Assembly: GCA_044237845.1 (NCBI GenBank)
Contig: JBIIEL010000020.1
Span: forward strand, 1 to 33,660
Source of the DNA: QFOX01 sp044237845
Lineage (GTDB): Bacteria > Pseudomonadota > Alphaproteobacteria > Rickettsiales > UBA3002
Reading direction: 5' to 3'
DNA: 33,660 bases
A model generated the notes under the pieces. It worked only from the letters and a program-made list of their open reading frames with translations, made no database searches and was not told where the DNA came from. The position numbers and the translations under genes are program-made. Positions 6,483 to 14,422 of the stretch are shown here, piece after piece. Within the stretch, counting starts at the first letter, position 1. Each line of letters begins with the position of its first letter.

Positions 6483-7283
6483 CTACGAGATCAGCTTCAG
6501 CACACCGTTCGGCAGTTTGCTGGTTTGGGCGATCGTCGCCTGTTCCGACTGCGCACGCAGCGCATCGATCAGCGAAGAACCGGCTTTCCCAGCAATGTCG
6601 TCCGGCGTGAAGGTCGAGCGCAGTGCGTCCTGGTTCTGCAATGCACTTTCGACCGATGCGGATGCGAAATCCGCGATGTCCTTAAGCTGCGCAATGACCG
6701 CTTGCTGCGCAACTACGGTTGCTTGTGCGTTCGAAATGGTCTCAAGCGCTGCTTTAGCCGATGCTTCCGTTGAAACATCTGCACCACCGATCAATTCATT
6801 CGACGTAAAACCAATCTGTTTCGGTGCGCCCGCATCAATCGCCGAGGCATCACTGCCCAGCGCCTGAAGGGTTCCATCCACATCCAGCTTCGGCTGTGGC
6901 GAAGGCGGAACAGCACGAATCGACCCTGCCAATGCCTTGAATTGTGCGGTAAGCGCAGCACGTTGGCTGTCGCTCAAGCCAGAGGAACTCGCACGCACGG
7001 CGATGCTGCGTAACTGCCCGAGGATCGCATTCACCTGCGCTGCGCCGACATCGACCGCGCCGACGTCCGAAGTGACGTAACCGACATTCAAGGTCTCGAC
7101 GCGCAGACTCAGCGGCGGAAATTGTTTCACCTCATCCGGCGCGACAACATTTACACTTGCCGCGTTCGCGGGCGCTTCCTTGATCGCAGGTGCAGAATTG
7201 TTGAATACGGCCGAGAGTTTGACGCTCTGGTCACCGAGACTACGTATCACGCCCGTAGTAGGCACTGTTGATGTTACCGTCAT
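6483..7283 (-). CDS. Flagellin-like orphan protein
   Basis: A 266-aa protein whose two ends resemble the conserved helical ends of flagellin (D0/D1). AAQVNAILGQLRSIAVRASS with LSDSQRAALTAQFKAL resembles the N-terminal 'LxRxRELAVQAxxGTxSDxDRxxLQxEF' block. QAVIAQLKDIADFASASVES, NQDALRSTFTPDD and KLPNGVLKLIS resemble the C-terminal block that ends 'ANQLPQxVLxLL'. The usual N-terminal start of flagellin (MxxINTNxxA) is replaced by an unrelated Ala/Val-rich leader of about 60 residues. No other flagellar gene is in the window. The ATG at 7283 has a CGGAG ribosome site. It could be an alternative flagellin, a hook-filament-type protein or a repurposed paralogue. A well-formed promoter lies 119 bases upstream, leaving a long leader. 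Confidence 0.7.
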   Translation of the reverse strand: MTVTSTVPTTGVIRSLGDQSVKLSAVFNNSAPAIKEAPANAASVNVVAPDEVKQFPPLSLRVETLNVGYVTSDVGAVDVGAAQVNAILGQLRSIAVRASSSGLSDSQRAALTAQFKALAGSIRAVPPSPQPKLDVDGTLQALGSDASAIDAGAPKQIGFTSNELIGGADVSTEASAKAALETISNAQATVVAQQAVIAQLKDIADFASASVESALQNQDALRSTFTPDDIAGKAGSSLIDALRAQSEQATIAQTSKLPNGVLKLIS

Positions 7284-7387
7284 GGTACAGCTCCGAGTTC
7301 AGAATACCTTCTAAACCAATGGTTACTTCTTTTTTTCGGTTTCTCTTGCTGGAAACCGCGAATAATGCTCGTACAGCTAACTGCTGC

Positions 7388-7416
7388 TTGATACACCATT
7401 ACGATTATAGTATAAG
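7388..7416 (+). promoter_or_regulatory. Sigma-70-type promoter for yggT
   Basis: TTGATA (7388-7393), a 17-base spacer and TATAAG (7411-7416). Transcription would start near 7423, about 30 bases before the yggT ATG. The -10 box overlaps that of the opposing promoter. Confidence 0.6.
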
Positions 7417-7437
7417 CTTTTTTGCACCATCTGACAA
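7409..7437 (-). promoter_or_regulatory. Sigma-70-type promoter for flagellin-like gene
   Basis: Read on the - strand: TTGTCA (7437-7432), a 17-base spacer and TATACT (7414-7409). Both boxes are near consensus. The transcript would carry about 119 bases of leader before the ATG at 7283. Confidence 0.6.
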
Positions 7438-7454
7438 GGAGAAAATGTCACACC

Positions 7455-7754
7455 ATGTTTAATCCATTTATAGTACTGATAAGTAAAGTGATTTCCCTTA
7501 TCAACATTGCATTGATTGTCTGGATTGTGCTCGGTTTGCTCATCCATTTCGACGTCGTAAACCGCAATAACCCGCTTATCAACCGCATTCAGAACATCCT
7601 CGATCAGCTGTTCGAGCCGGTGCTACGCCCCATCCGCGCACGTCTCGCGAAGTTCATGCCCGCGCTGAACGGCATCGACCTCTCACCCGTGGTGCTGATC
7701 TTGCTCCTGAACTTTATCAATGATGCTCTCTTCTCGTGGTTCTACAAAATCTAG
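7455..7754 (+). CDS. yggT: YggT family membrane protein
   Basis: A 99-aa integral membrane protein of the YggT family, commonly associated with osmotic tolerance or cell division; the biochemical role is unknown. Two hydrophobic segments are seen, about residues 5-30 (IVLISKVISLINIALIVWIVLGLLI broken by polar ends) and 78-95 (VVLILLLNFINDALFSWF). Between them is the family block NPLINRIQNILDQLFEPVLRPIR. The ATG at 7455 is chosen because AAGGAG lies at 7435-7440 and MFNPF matches the family N-terminus; an upstream in-frame ATG at 7422 would overlap the ribosome site. The stop overlaps the convergent purU stop by 4 bp. Confidence 0.9.
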   Translation: MFNPFIVLISKVISLINIALIVWIVLGLLIHFDVVNRNNPLINRIQNILDQLFEPVLRPIRARLAKFMPALNGIDLSPVVLILLLNFINDALFSWFYKI

Positions 7755-8605
7755 AACACCACCGTCTTATGACCGTTGAGTAACACGCGGTGCTCGGTGA
7801 AGTAGTTTACCGCTCGGGCGAGCACCTGCGCCTCGATGTCTTGCCCCATATTGGCAAGCGCTTCCGCAGAATAGCGATGGTCAACGCGTGCCACTTCCTG
7901 ATCGATGATCGGGCCTTCGTCGAGGTCGTCCGTCACGAAATGCGCCGTCGCGCCGATGAGTTTCACGCCGCGCTCATGCGCCTGATGGTAGGGCTTCGCG
8001 CCCTTGAAGCTCGGGAGGAACGAGTGGTGGATGTTGATCACCCGCCCGCGCAGCTCGCCGCATAGTTCGGGGCTCAGGATCTGCATATAGCGCGCGAGCA
8101 CCACGAGGTCGATGCGTTCGGCCGCCATCACCTCGCGCAGTTTTTCCTCCACGCGCAGCTTGTTTCCGCCCTCGGTGGGGATGTGGTAGAAGGGCACACC
8201 GTGCCATTCGGTGATGCCGCGCCCATCCTCATGGTTGCTGATGACCGCCGGAATTTCCATATGCAGCCTGCCGGTGCGCACGCGGTGGAGCAGGTCGTTG
8301 AGGCAATGGAGCTGCTTGCTGACCAGTATCAGCACGCGCGGTTTCGCCGCCGCTTCCACCATCTCCCATTCCATGGAAAATGGCTTAGCGACCCCGCGCA
8401 GGAATTTTTCCCTCAAACTTTCGCCTCCAAGCGCAGCTTGGAAGTGCACACGCATGAAGAAGCGCCCGGTCGAGGGGTCGCCAAACTGGGTGGATTCCAC
8501 AATAAACCCGCCTTGCTCGGCGAGGAACCCCGTCACCGCCGCCACAATCCCCCGCGCATCCGCGCAGGAGAGGGTAAGTATATACTGTGTCACCTTATCG
8601 CTCAT
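7751..8605 (-). CDS. purU: Formyltetrahydrofolate deformylase PurU
   Basis: Hydrolyses 10-formyl-THF to formate and THF, balancing the one-carbon pool and feeding formate to purine synthesis. An N-terminal ACT domain (about residues 6-85, QYILTLSCADARGIVAAVTGFL) is followed by a formyltransferase-fold domain with VINIHHSFLPSFKGAKPYHQA, IGATAHFVTDDLDEGPII and a conserved C-terminus. The 284 aa fit the family. The start is taken at 8605 (MSDKVTQYILTL) because it matches the family N-terminus. An upstream in-frame start at 8641 would add 12 poorly conserved residues. No clear ribosome site is seen for either. In this window it joins folD and ahcY as a third one-carbon/methyl-cycle gene. Confidence 0.95.
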   Translation of the reverse strand: MSDKVTQYILTLSCADARGIVAAVTGFLAEQGGFIVESTQFGDPSTGRFFMRVHFQAALGGESLREKFLRGVAKPFSMEWEMVEAAAKPRVLILVSKQLHCLNDLLHRVRTGRLHMEIPAVISNHEDGRGITEWHGVPFYHIPTEGGNKLRVEEKLREVMAAERIDLVVLARYMQILSPELCGELRGRVINIHHSFLPSFKGAKPYHQAHERGVKLIGATAHFVTDDLDEGPIIDQEVARVDHRYSAEALANMGQDIEAQVLARAVNYFTEHRVLLNGHKTVVF

Positions 8606-8654
8606 CCGCGCGGGTCTAGCGGCATTCCAAAAAAATTCCAAGAAAATTGAGGGA

Positions 8655-8688
8655 TTGTCATCAAACTGTCACACAAGGAAGCCATACT
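8655..8688 (+). promoter_or_regulatory. Pho-box-like promoter upstream of double-HTH gene
   Basis: TTGTCAT-CAAA-CTGTCAC (8655-8672) fits the PhoB box pattern CTGTCAT-N4-CTGTCAY in 13 of 14 repeat positions. A -10-like CATACT follows at 8683-8688, the 10-base gap expected when PhoB replaces the -35 box. Transcription would start almost at the ATG (8695), so the mRNA could be nearly leaderless. The site is a sequence match only; no phoB gene is in view. Confidence 0.5.
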
Positions 8689-8694
8689 GGCCCG

Positions 8695-9573
8695 ATGGCA
8701 GAGAAAAGAACAATCTTCGAGGCTCTCAAAGGAAACCGTCCCTTCGCGGCAGCGGGAGTGGTTTTGCGCACAAAACGCGAGGCGGCGGGGATCACAATCG
8801 CAAGATTGGCGGGCAAGTACAATATGGGTACCGACTTTATTAGAGAGATAGAAGACGGGCGCATAGGATTATCGCAACAGCGCTTCCTGCAATTTGGCGC
8901 TGAATTCTCTTTCAGCCGTGCATACTATCAGTATTTTGCGCGCCAGTATCACCTCGAGATACCCGCGGATGTTAAGAAGCGTTTTAACATACCCGACGAC
9001 ACACCTCTTGAGGGCCCTAAGGACGAGGCAATAATTCCGCACAAGAATAAGATACACGGGAATAGGAAAGTTGCCACCGCCCCCGCACAACAGGATGAGT
9101 CAAAAATCCCAAGCGACGATGAAGTAGCAGCACTCGATCCAAAGAAACGCGTGCCCACCCTGTTCAAAGGCTACCAAGCGCGCAGCGGAAAATCTAATCC
9201 TACAATTGAGAATGAGATGAATACCAGTGCGTTTAAAGGCTGGAAGAATGGCACGCCAATGACCTACAGCAGGCTGGATGAAATGCAGGAAGCCCTCGCT
9301 CTTTCTGACAAGGAAGTGGTCAAACTCATATGGCTGTCTTTGCGTCAAAATACCAATCGAAACACGATCAGTGTAGGCAAGACAGAGCTGGGCTTATGGC
9401 TCGACAAGCTGGAGGATAAAGTAGCGTACACGCAATATCTGACAGAGACGTTCGGCTCTACCAAGATTGTTATGGACAACAACACCACCACCGCTGGTAC
9501 TGCACTACCCACCAAGAATGTGCCCGAGCTGCTGCCGGGCAATACCTCATTTCCTAGCCGCTCCCACTCCTAA
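8695..9573 (+). CDS. Orphan protein with two XRE-type helix-turn-helix regions
   Basis: A 292-aa soluble protein. The first HTH-like region is at about residues 20-58 (GVVLRTKREAAGITIARLAG ... FIREIEDGR), the pattern of XRE/Cro-type DNA-binding domains. A second, weaker one is at about 163-205 (SGKSNPTIENEMNTSAFKGW followed by KNG and ALALS). A charged Pro/Lys linker joins them (about 100-150). The C-terminal 60 residues (ELGLWLDKLEDKVAYTQYL, then a polar tail) are not recognised. The start at 8695 gives the compact N-terminus MAEKRTIFEALKG; AAGGAA lies 14 bases upstream, which is long. It overlaps the divL-like stop by 4 bp tail-to-tail. It may be a transcription regulator, but no target is indicated. 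Confidence 0.75.
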   Translation: MAEKRTIFEALKGNRPFAAAGVVLRTKREAAGITIARLAGKYNMGTDFIREIEDGRIGLSQQRFLQFGAEFSFSRAYYQYFARQYHLEIPADVKKRFNIPDDTPLEGPKDEAIIPHKNKIHGNRKVATAPAQQDESKIPSDDEVAALDPKKRVPTLFKGYQARSGKSNPTIENEMNTSAFKGWKNGTPMTYSRLDEMQEALALSDKEVVKLIWLSLRQNTNRNTISVGKTELGLWLDKLEDKVAYTQYLTETFGSTKIVMDNNTTTAGTALPTKNVPELLPGNTSFPSRSHS

Positions 9574-11504
9574 CCGCTCACCCCGGCCACCAGCGGCGGG
9601 AAGACGCACATAATTGCGGTGCCATCCGCCTCGGTGGAGGTGACATGCACATTGCCGCCATGCAGTTCGGTGAAGCGTTTCACCAGGCCGAGGCTCAGCA
9701 TCGAATCCGCGCCCGGTGCCTGACCTGCGCGCTGGAATGGCTCGAACAGTTGTGCGATACGCGCATCATCGAGTACCACACCGTCGTTATGCACGGTGAG
9801 CGCGGCATGTCCCGCTTCAGAGCGGCTGATACGCACGGTGATTTTACCCCGTGTTTTGGCGAGTTTCAGCGCATTGCCGAGCAGGTTGATGAGGATTTGT
9901 TTGAAGCGCACTTCATCGGCTTCAATCACATCGATGCCTTGCATTACCTCGACTTCAATCGTCAGGTTGTCCGTTTTTAGCCTGGTTGAGAGCAGCGCCA
10001 ACACTGCATCCACCGTCTGGCGCACATGGAAAGCCCGGATGTCGAGTTTGAGATAGCCCGCCTCAATCGTCGCGAGGTCGATAATATCGCCGATGAGCGA
10101 GGCGAGATGCTGCGCCGATTGATAAATCCCGCCGACATATTCTTTCTGCCGGGGGTTGAGCGCGCCCGCATATTCCTTCGTCAGCATTTCTGCAAAGCCC
10201 GAGATGGACGTCAGCGGCGAGCGCAATTCGTAGGACATATTGGCAAGGAATTCGGTCTTCATCCGGTCGGCAGTCTCAAGCGCCTCGGCGCGCTCGCGCA
10301 AGCTGCGCTCGACCAATGTGGAGTCCGTCACATCGTTAAAACTGAGCAGCGTCGCCCCGTCCGGCAGCGGCACCACCGCGCAGCTGATGACAGTGCCATC
10401 GCTGCGGTCGAAGCGCGTAGTCGCCAATTTGCGAGATTGGAATTTGGCGAGCAGCGTGTCGAGATAGGTCGGCCAATCGTCGGCGATAAACAATTCACGG
10501 CAGCGCGCCCATACGTCACGGATATGCGGCTCGCTGATCATGAACTCCGCGTCGAGCTTCCACAGCAAACGGAAGACCGGGTTAGAAAGCGTCAGCCGCC
10601 CGTTCTCGCCAAACACGGCGATGCCCTCGTGCAAATGGTCAAGCGTTTCGCGCTGCACGGCGATGAGCGTGTTGTACGAACGCTCGAGCGCGAGGCGGTC
10701 GGTCACATCCTCATACACAAATAAAATACCACCGAGCGCGTGCGGAATCGCAATCACGCGTAGCGTTTTTCCGTCCGGCAGGTAGAAAAATTCCTCCTGC
10801 GGCTCAATAAGCGAGGTAAATAATTTCAGCTGCGCCTGCTTGAACGCCTTGAAATTCGCCTGTTCTGGCAGCTTGCGTTTTTCGCGCATCACCTCGAGCA
10901 CTTCAGCGTAAGTCGGTGCGGATTCTAAAAACGCTTCGTCATGTTTCCAAAGCGCGACAAACGCGAAGTTATGGAACTTCAATTTCATGTCACGACCGTA
11001 AATCACCATCGCCGCCGTCGAGCTATCGAGCAAATCCCGCAGCGCCTGTGCATGTAGCGCCACCTCGGTTTTTGCGTCCTCCAACTCGCTGATATTCACC
11101 GCATAGCCGATCGTCCCCTCGCCCTTCATCGGCACCTCGCGGATGAGGTAAAGCCGCCGCTCGCCCTCGACCACAATATGCCGCCGTTCAATCTGTTCTG
11201 TGCCAGTCTCGAGCGCCCGCTGTGCTAACGCGCGGTGGCCCTTGTAGAGCTCCATATCCCCGACCGCGATCACATTCTCCGACGTCGCCTCCGCGACTTC
11301 CGAGAAAGCGAGATTACAATAGGTGATATTCAGCTCGAGATCTCGGTTCCAGACGGGGTTGAGCGACATATTGAGCATATTCGCATAGCGCCGCGCCTCC
11401 AGCTTCAGCCGCGAATTCTCCGTCACCAGCCGCGCAGATTCGGCATCCGGCGGCGATGCGGGCGGCACTTCCTTGGCGAATTTCCGAATAAACGATGCAA
11501 TCAT
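9570..11504 (-). CDS. divL: DivL-like PAS sensor pseudo-histidine kinase
   Basis: A 644-aa cytoplasmic protein: short N-terminal helix, two or three PAS-like domains (about residues 45-395), DHp (HisKA) domain and HATPase domain. The DHp motif reads FLANMSYELRSPLTSISGFA: the phosphoaccepting His is Tyr425. This is the hallmark of Caulobacter DivL (Tyr550), which modulates the CckA-ChpT-CtrA pathway. In the ATPase domain the N box is kept (QILINLLGNALKLA), but the G2 box is SMLSLGLVKRF instead of GLGL-type, so the ATP lid looks impaired. The start is ATG 11504 (MIASFIRKF); the open frame extends 9 codons further. It lies 84 bp downstream of ahcY on the same strand, a neighbourhood I recall for alphaproteobacterial DivL. 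Three CtrA boxes elsewhere in the window fit. DivL orthology, rather than another Tyr-type paralogue, is inferred. Confidence 0.78.
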   Translation of the reverse strand: MIASFIRKFAKEVPPASPPDAESARLVTENSRLKLEARRYANMLNMSLNPVWNRDLELNITYCNLAFSEVAEATSENVIAVGDMELYKGHRALAQRALETGTEQIERRHIVVEGERRLYLIREVPMKGEGTIGYAVNISELEDAKTEVALHAQALRDLLDSSTAAMVIYGRDMKLKFHNFAFVALWKHDEAFLESAPTYAEVLEVMREKRKLPEQANFKAFKQAQLKLFTSLIEPQEEFFYLPDGKTLRVIAIPHALGGILFVYEDVTDRLALERSYNTLIAVQRETLDHLHEGIAVFGENGRLTLSNPVFRLLWKLDAEFMISEPHIRDVWARCRELFIADDWPTYLDTLLAKFQSRKLATTRFDRSDGTVISCAVVPLPDGATLLSFNDVTDSTLVERSLRERAEALETADRMKTEFLANMSYELRSPLTSISGFAEMLTKEYAGALNPRQKEYVGGIYQSAQHLASLIGDIIDLATIEAGYLKLDIRAFHVRQTVDAVLALLSTRLKTDNLTIEVEVMQGIDVIEADEVRFKQILINLLGNALKLAKTRGKITVRISRSEAGHAALTVHNDGVVLDDARIAQLFEPFQRAGQAPGADSMLSLGLVKRFTELHGGNVHVTSTEADGTAIMCVFPPLVAGVSG

Positions 11505-11588
11505 AGGCCTATAGTATCGCCCCGCGCGCACTTGTCACGTGCTATCCGCTTGCTCCCCGGCTAACACCTAAAACCTAACCGCTAAAAC

Positions 11589-12908
11589 CTAGTACCGGTA
11601 CCAGTCTTTCTTGAACGGCCCGGTCACCGGCACGCCGAGATAATCCGCCTGCTCTTTGCTGAGCTTGGTGAGCTTCGCGCCCACGCGTGCGAGGTGCAGT
11701 TCTGCCACTTTCTCGTCGAGATGTTTCGGCAGCACATAGACCTTGCGCTCATATTTCCCGTGGTTGTTCCACAGCTCGATCTGCGCCAGCGTCTGGTTGG
11801 TGAACGATGCCGACATAATAAAGCTCGGGTGGCCGTTCGCACAGCCAAGGTTTACAAGGCGGCCTTGCGCCAGCAGGATGATACGCTTGCCGTCCGGGAA
11901 CTCGATTTCATCCACCTGGGGCTTCACTTCGTGCCATTTCATGTTGCGCAAGGAAGCGACCTGAATCTCAGTATCGAAATGGCCGATATTGCACACGATC
12001 GCACGGTCTTTCATCGCGCGCATATGTTCGAGCGTAATGATATCCTTGTTGCCCGTCGTGGTCACAAAAATGTCGGCGTCTTTCATCACGTCTTCCAGCG
12101 TCAGCACCTGATAACCTTCCATCGCCGCCTGCAGCGCACAGATCGGGTCGATCTCGGTGACCACCACGCGCGCGCCTTGGCCGCGCAGCGCCGCCGCACA
12201 GCCTTTGCCCACATCGCCATAACCCGCGACCACCGCCATTTTCCCGGCGATCATCACGTTGGTCGCTTGCTTGATACCATCGAGCAGCGACTCGCGGCAG
12301 CCATAGAGGTTATCGAATTTCGATTTCGTCACTGAGTCATTCACGTTGAATGCCGGCACCTTCAAGGTGCCTGCTTTTTCCATCTCGAGCAGGCGCTGCA
12401 CGCCGGTCGTCGTCTCCTCCGAAACGCCGCGCACATCTTTCAGCATCTCGGGGTATTTGTTATGCATGATGAGCGTCACATCCCCACCGTCGTCGAGGAT
12501 CATATTCGGCGTCCAGCCATTCGGGCCGCGCAGCGTCTGCTCGATGCACCATTCATACTCTTCTTCCGTCTCGCCTTTCCATGCAAACACAGGCGTGCCC
12601 GTCGCCGCAATCGCTGCTGCGGCCTGGTCTTGCGTCGAATAAATATTGCAGCTGCTCCAGCGCACTTCGGCACCGAGCGCCGTCAGCGTCTCGATCAGCA
12701 CGGTGGTTTGAATCGTCATATGCAGGCAACCCACAATGCGCGCGCCTTTCAGCGGTGCCTTGCCTTTATATTCCTCGCGCAGCGCCATCAGGCCAGGCAT
12801 TTCGGTTTCTGCAATCGTGATTTCCTTCCGACCCCACGCCGCGAGGTTGATATCCGCAACCTTGTAATCGGTGAAATTAGCCGGGGCAGTTTTCGCAGCA
12901 GCAGACAT
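11589..12908 (-). CDS. ahcY: Adenosylhomocysteinase AhcY
   Basis: NAD-dependent enzyme that splits S-adenosylhomocysteine to homocysteine and adenosine, removing the product inhibitor of methyltransferases. The 439 aa carry CLHMTIQTTVLIETL, the substrate block FNVNDSVTKSKFDNLYGCRESL, the NAD-binding GYGDVGKGCA and the C-terminal NAD-lid KKDWYRY. The start at 12908 (MSAAAKTAPANFTDYKVAD) is backed by AGGAG 5 bases upstream; an upstream open frame to 13004 lacks this. I looked for an SAH riboswitch in 12909-13054 and saw no convincing match. It is upstream of the divL-like gene and divergent from the caspase-like gene, with a CtrA box in the shared gap. Confidence 0.97.
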   Translation of the reverse strand: MSAAAKTAPANFTDYKVADINLAAWGRKEITIAETEMPGLMALREEYKGKAPLKGARIVGCLHMTIQTTVLIETLTALGAEVRWSSCNIYSTQDQAAAAIAATGTPVFAWKGETEEEYEWCIEQTLRGPNGWTPNMILDDGGDVTLIMHNKYPEMLKDVRGVSEETTTGVQRLLEMEKAGTLKVPAFNVNDSVTKSKFDNLYGCRESLLDGIKQATNVMIAGKMAVVAGYGDVGKGCAAALRGQGARVVVTEIDPICALQAAMEGYQVLTLEDVMKDADIFVTTTGNKDIITLEHMRAMKDRAIVCNIGHFDTEIQVASLRNMKWHEVKPQVDEIEFPDGKRIILLAQGRLVNLGCANGHPSFIMSASFTNQTLAQIELWNNHGKYERKVYVLPKHLDEKVAELHLARVGAKLTKLSKEQADYLGVPVTGPFKKDWYRY

Positions 12909-12996
12909 GGGAACTCCTAAAAAATGGTTTCCCCGGTGGTTTAGGCGATGTTTCAGGCAATTACAACCCCTAGTATTTCTGCCCTTACGGACAAAA

Positions 12997-13012
12997 TTAA
13001 CCATTTATTAAC
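12997..13012. promoter_or_regulatory. CtrA box between ahcY and caspase-like gene
   Basis: TTAACCATTTATTAAC is a perfect TTAA-N7-TTAAC CtrA site. It lies 43 bases before the ATG at 13055 and 89 bases before the ahcY start on the other strand. The short distance favours control of the caspase-like gene. Confidence 0.72.
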
Positions 13013-13054
13013 CCGCCTCTGTTACTCTGGTGAGAGAACCACCTGAAAGGTCAA

Positions 13055-14422
13055 ATGTCAGGAACCGATACAGAGCATTTCACGCACGAAAAACCCATCA
13101 CCTATGTGTTGGCGGGGGATGACCATAATGGCGCACTAACAGACACTGTGGAGGCCTACAAAAAGGATAAAAACGTCGTTGTCCTTAGCGCTTCTGACTA
13201 TCCCTCCATAGACGACGCCGTAAAACAAATAAAACCCCCTGCGAATATTGTCATCGCCTGCCATGGCGAAGCTTATGAAAGAGGCAACGCAACAGGAACC
13301 TTTGCCTGGGCAAAGCATGATGAGATAGGTCCAGAATATGGACAACTTTTCTCTCAGCTGCCTGGGGGCATCGGAACCATTACGGTGCTCAGCTGCTACG
13401 GCGAAACCGCGCTCGATATGTTGCAAGACATGCCTGCCGGAACGGTCTTACAATCCCTCATCGGCATGAATGCACCTAACCTCGCAGGGTTCGCTGAAAT
13501 GTTTCAGGAAGAAACAGTAAAATCTACTGATCCTAACTCCCTTATCCTAGAGGCACTCGATAACATTGACGCCACATATATAGACAAAGTACGCAGATAT
13601 ACCAGCGACGATGGCAAGGTCATCCCTCTTTCGCGAGGAGACCTCCTGCCTCAGATCATCGGCATCGGCGGTAATCCGCCCATCGAAATTGATTTGGATA
13701 AGCAAAGTGGTGGACTAGGCTCACAAATTACTCAGAACCCCACAGCATTCAAAGACGCCATTTCACTGGTAAAAAAACATTTTGATACAAAGACCACATT
13801 CGCAATGTTTGACGCGCTGGAAGATACAGGTGTTAGCTGGCAAGAGTTTGAAGCTTCAAAAGAAGGAAGTCCTGAGCGCAAAGCCTTAGAAACTAAATTG
13901 TTGGACGGTCTAAGAAAGAAATTCCCCGATGCTGATGCGATTATCACTGAAAAAAATGGGATGAGGTTTTTTAACAAATTAGTATATCAGCATAAGCACG
14001 ACCCCCAACATGATCTCGAAGATAAAATCACCGCCGTTGCGGAGAAAATAAAAAACGGTGAACCCATCGCGCTGGATAAAGACGGCAATCCGGATTTCGA
14101 TGAGTTGCGGATCCGTCGCGCGCTTGGCGTGGCTTACCTCAAAACCTCCGGTGAGATGGATAAACTCATCGAACAGGCAAAAGAATCTGCAAAACCCGCA
14201 GAAATAGCGCCCCCCTCCAAAGCACCGGAGAACGAACCATCCATCATGTCGGAAGATAAAGCGCTAAAAGCTACGCCGCAGCAGAATGATTATGGCGCAT
14301 TGCTCGGCAAGTATGGCCTCTCCAAAGACGATTTTAGCAACGTCGCACTAGATCCATCAACCCCGACCTATGCTGCCTATAAGCCGCAATCTCAGAGCGT
14401 TGATACAGGGCGAACCGTCTAA
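13055..14422 (+). CDS. Putative caspase-fold cysteine peptidase
   Basis: A 455-aa soluble protein. The N-terminal domain (about residues 13-165) shows a clan CD (caspase/C11/C80-like) pattern: the strand NIVIACHGE with His70-Gly, then the strand ITVLSCYGETA with Cys114, the usual order of the His-Cys dyad. A GTFAW turn and a D/E-rich loop lie between. The middle part (about 200-380) is helical and charged (for example KEGSPERKALETKLLDGLRK). The C-terminal ~80 residues are Pro/Ala/Lys-rich and look disordered. No secretion signal is visible. The ATG at 13055 follows CCTGAAAGGTCAA (AAAGG at -9). A CtrA box is upstream, and it overlaps fadD by 4 bp tail-to-tail. Possible roles include self-cleaving toxin, regulated protease or effector; the sequence does not decide. 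The catalytic assignment rests on two motifs. Confidence 0.6.
   Translation: MSGTDTEHFTHEKPITYVLAGDDHNGALTDTVEAYKKDKNVVVLSASDYPSIDDAVKQIKPPANIVIACHGEAYERGNATGTFAWAKHDEIGPEYGQLFSQLPGGIGTITVLSCYGETALDMLQDMPAGTVLQSLIGMNAPNLAGFAEMFQEETVKSTDPNSLILEALDNIDATYIDKVRRYTSDDGKVIPLSRGDLLPQIIGIGGNPPIEIDLDKQSGGLGSQITQNPTAFKDAISLVKKHFDTKTTFAMFDALEDTGVSWQEFEASKEGSPERKALETKLLDGLRKKFPDADAIITEKNGMRFFNKLVYQHKHDPQHDLEDKITAVAEKIKNGEPIALDKDGNPDFDELRIRRALGVAYLKTSGEMDKLIEQAKESAKPAEIAPPSKAPENEPSIMSEDKALKATPQQNDYGALLGKYGLSKDDFSNVALDPSTPTYAAYKPQSQSVDTGRTV

Noticed and set aside
12909..13054. Possible SAH riboswitch upstream of ahcY
   Set aside because: I could not find the conserved pseudoknot segments; only a CtrA box and the ribosome sites are convincing.
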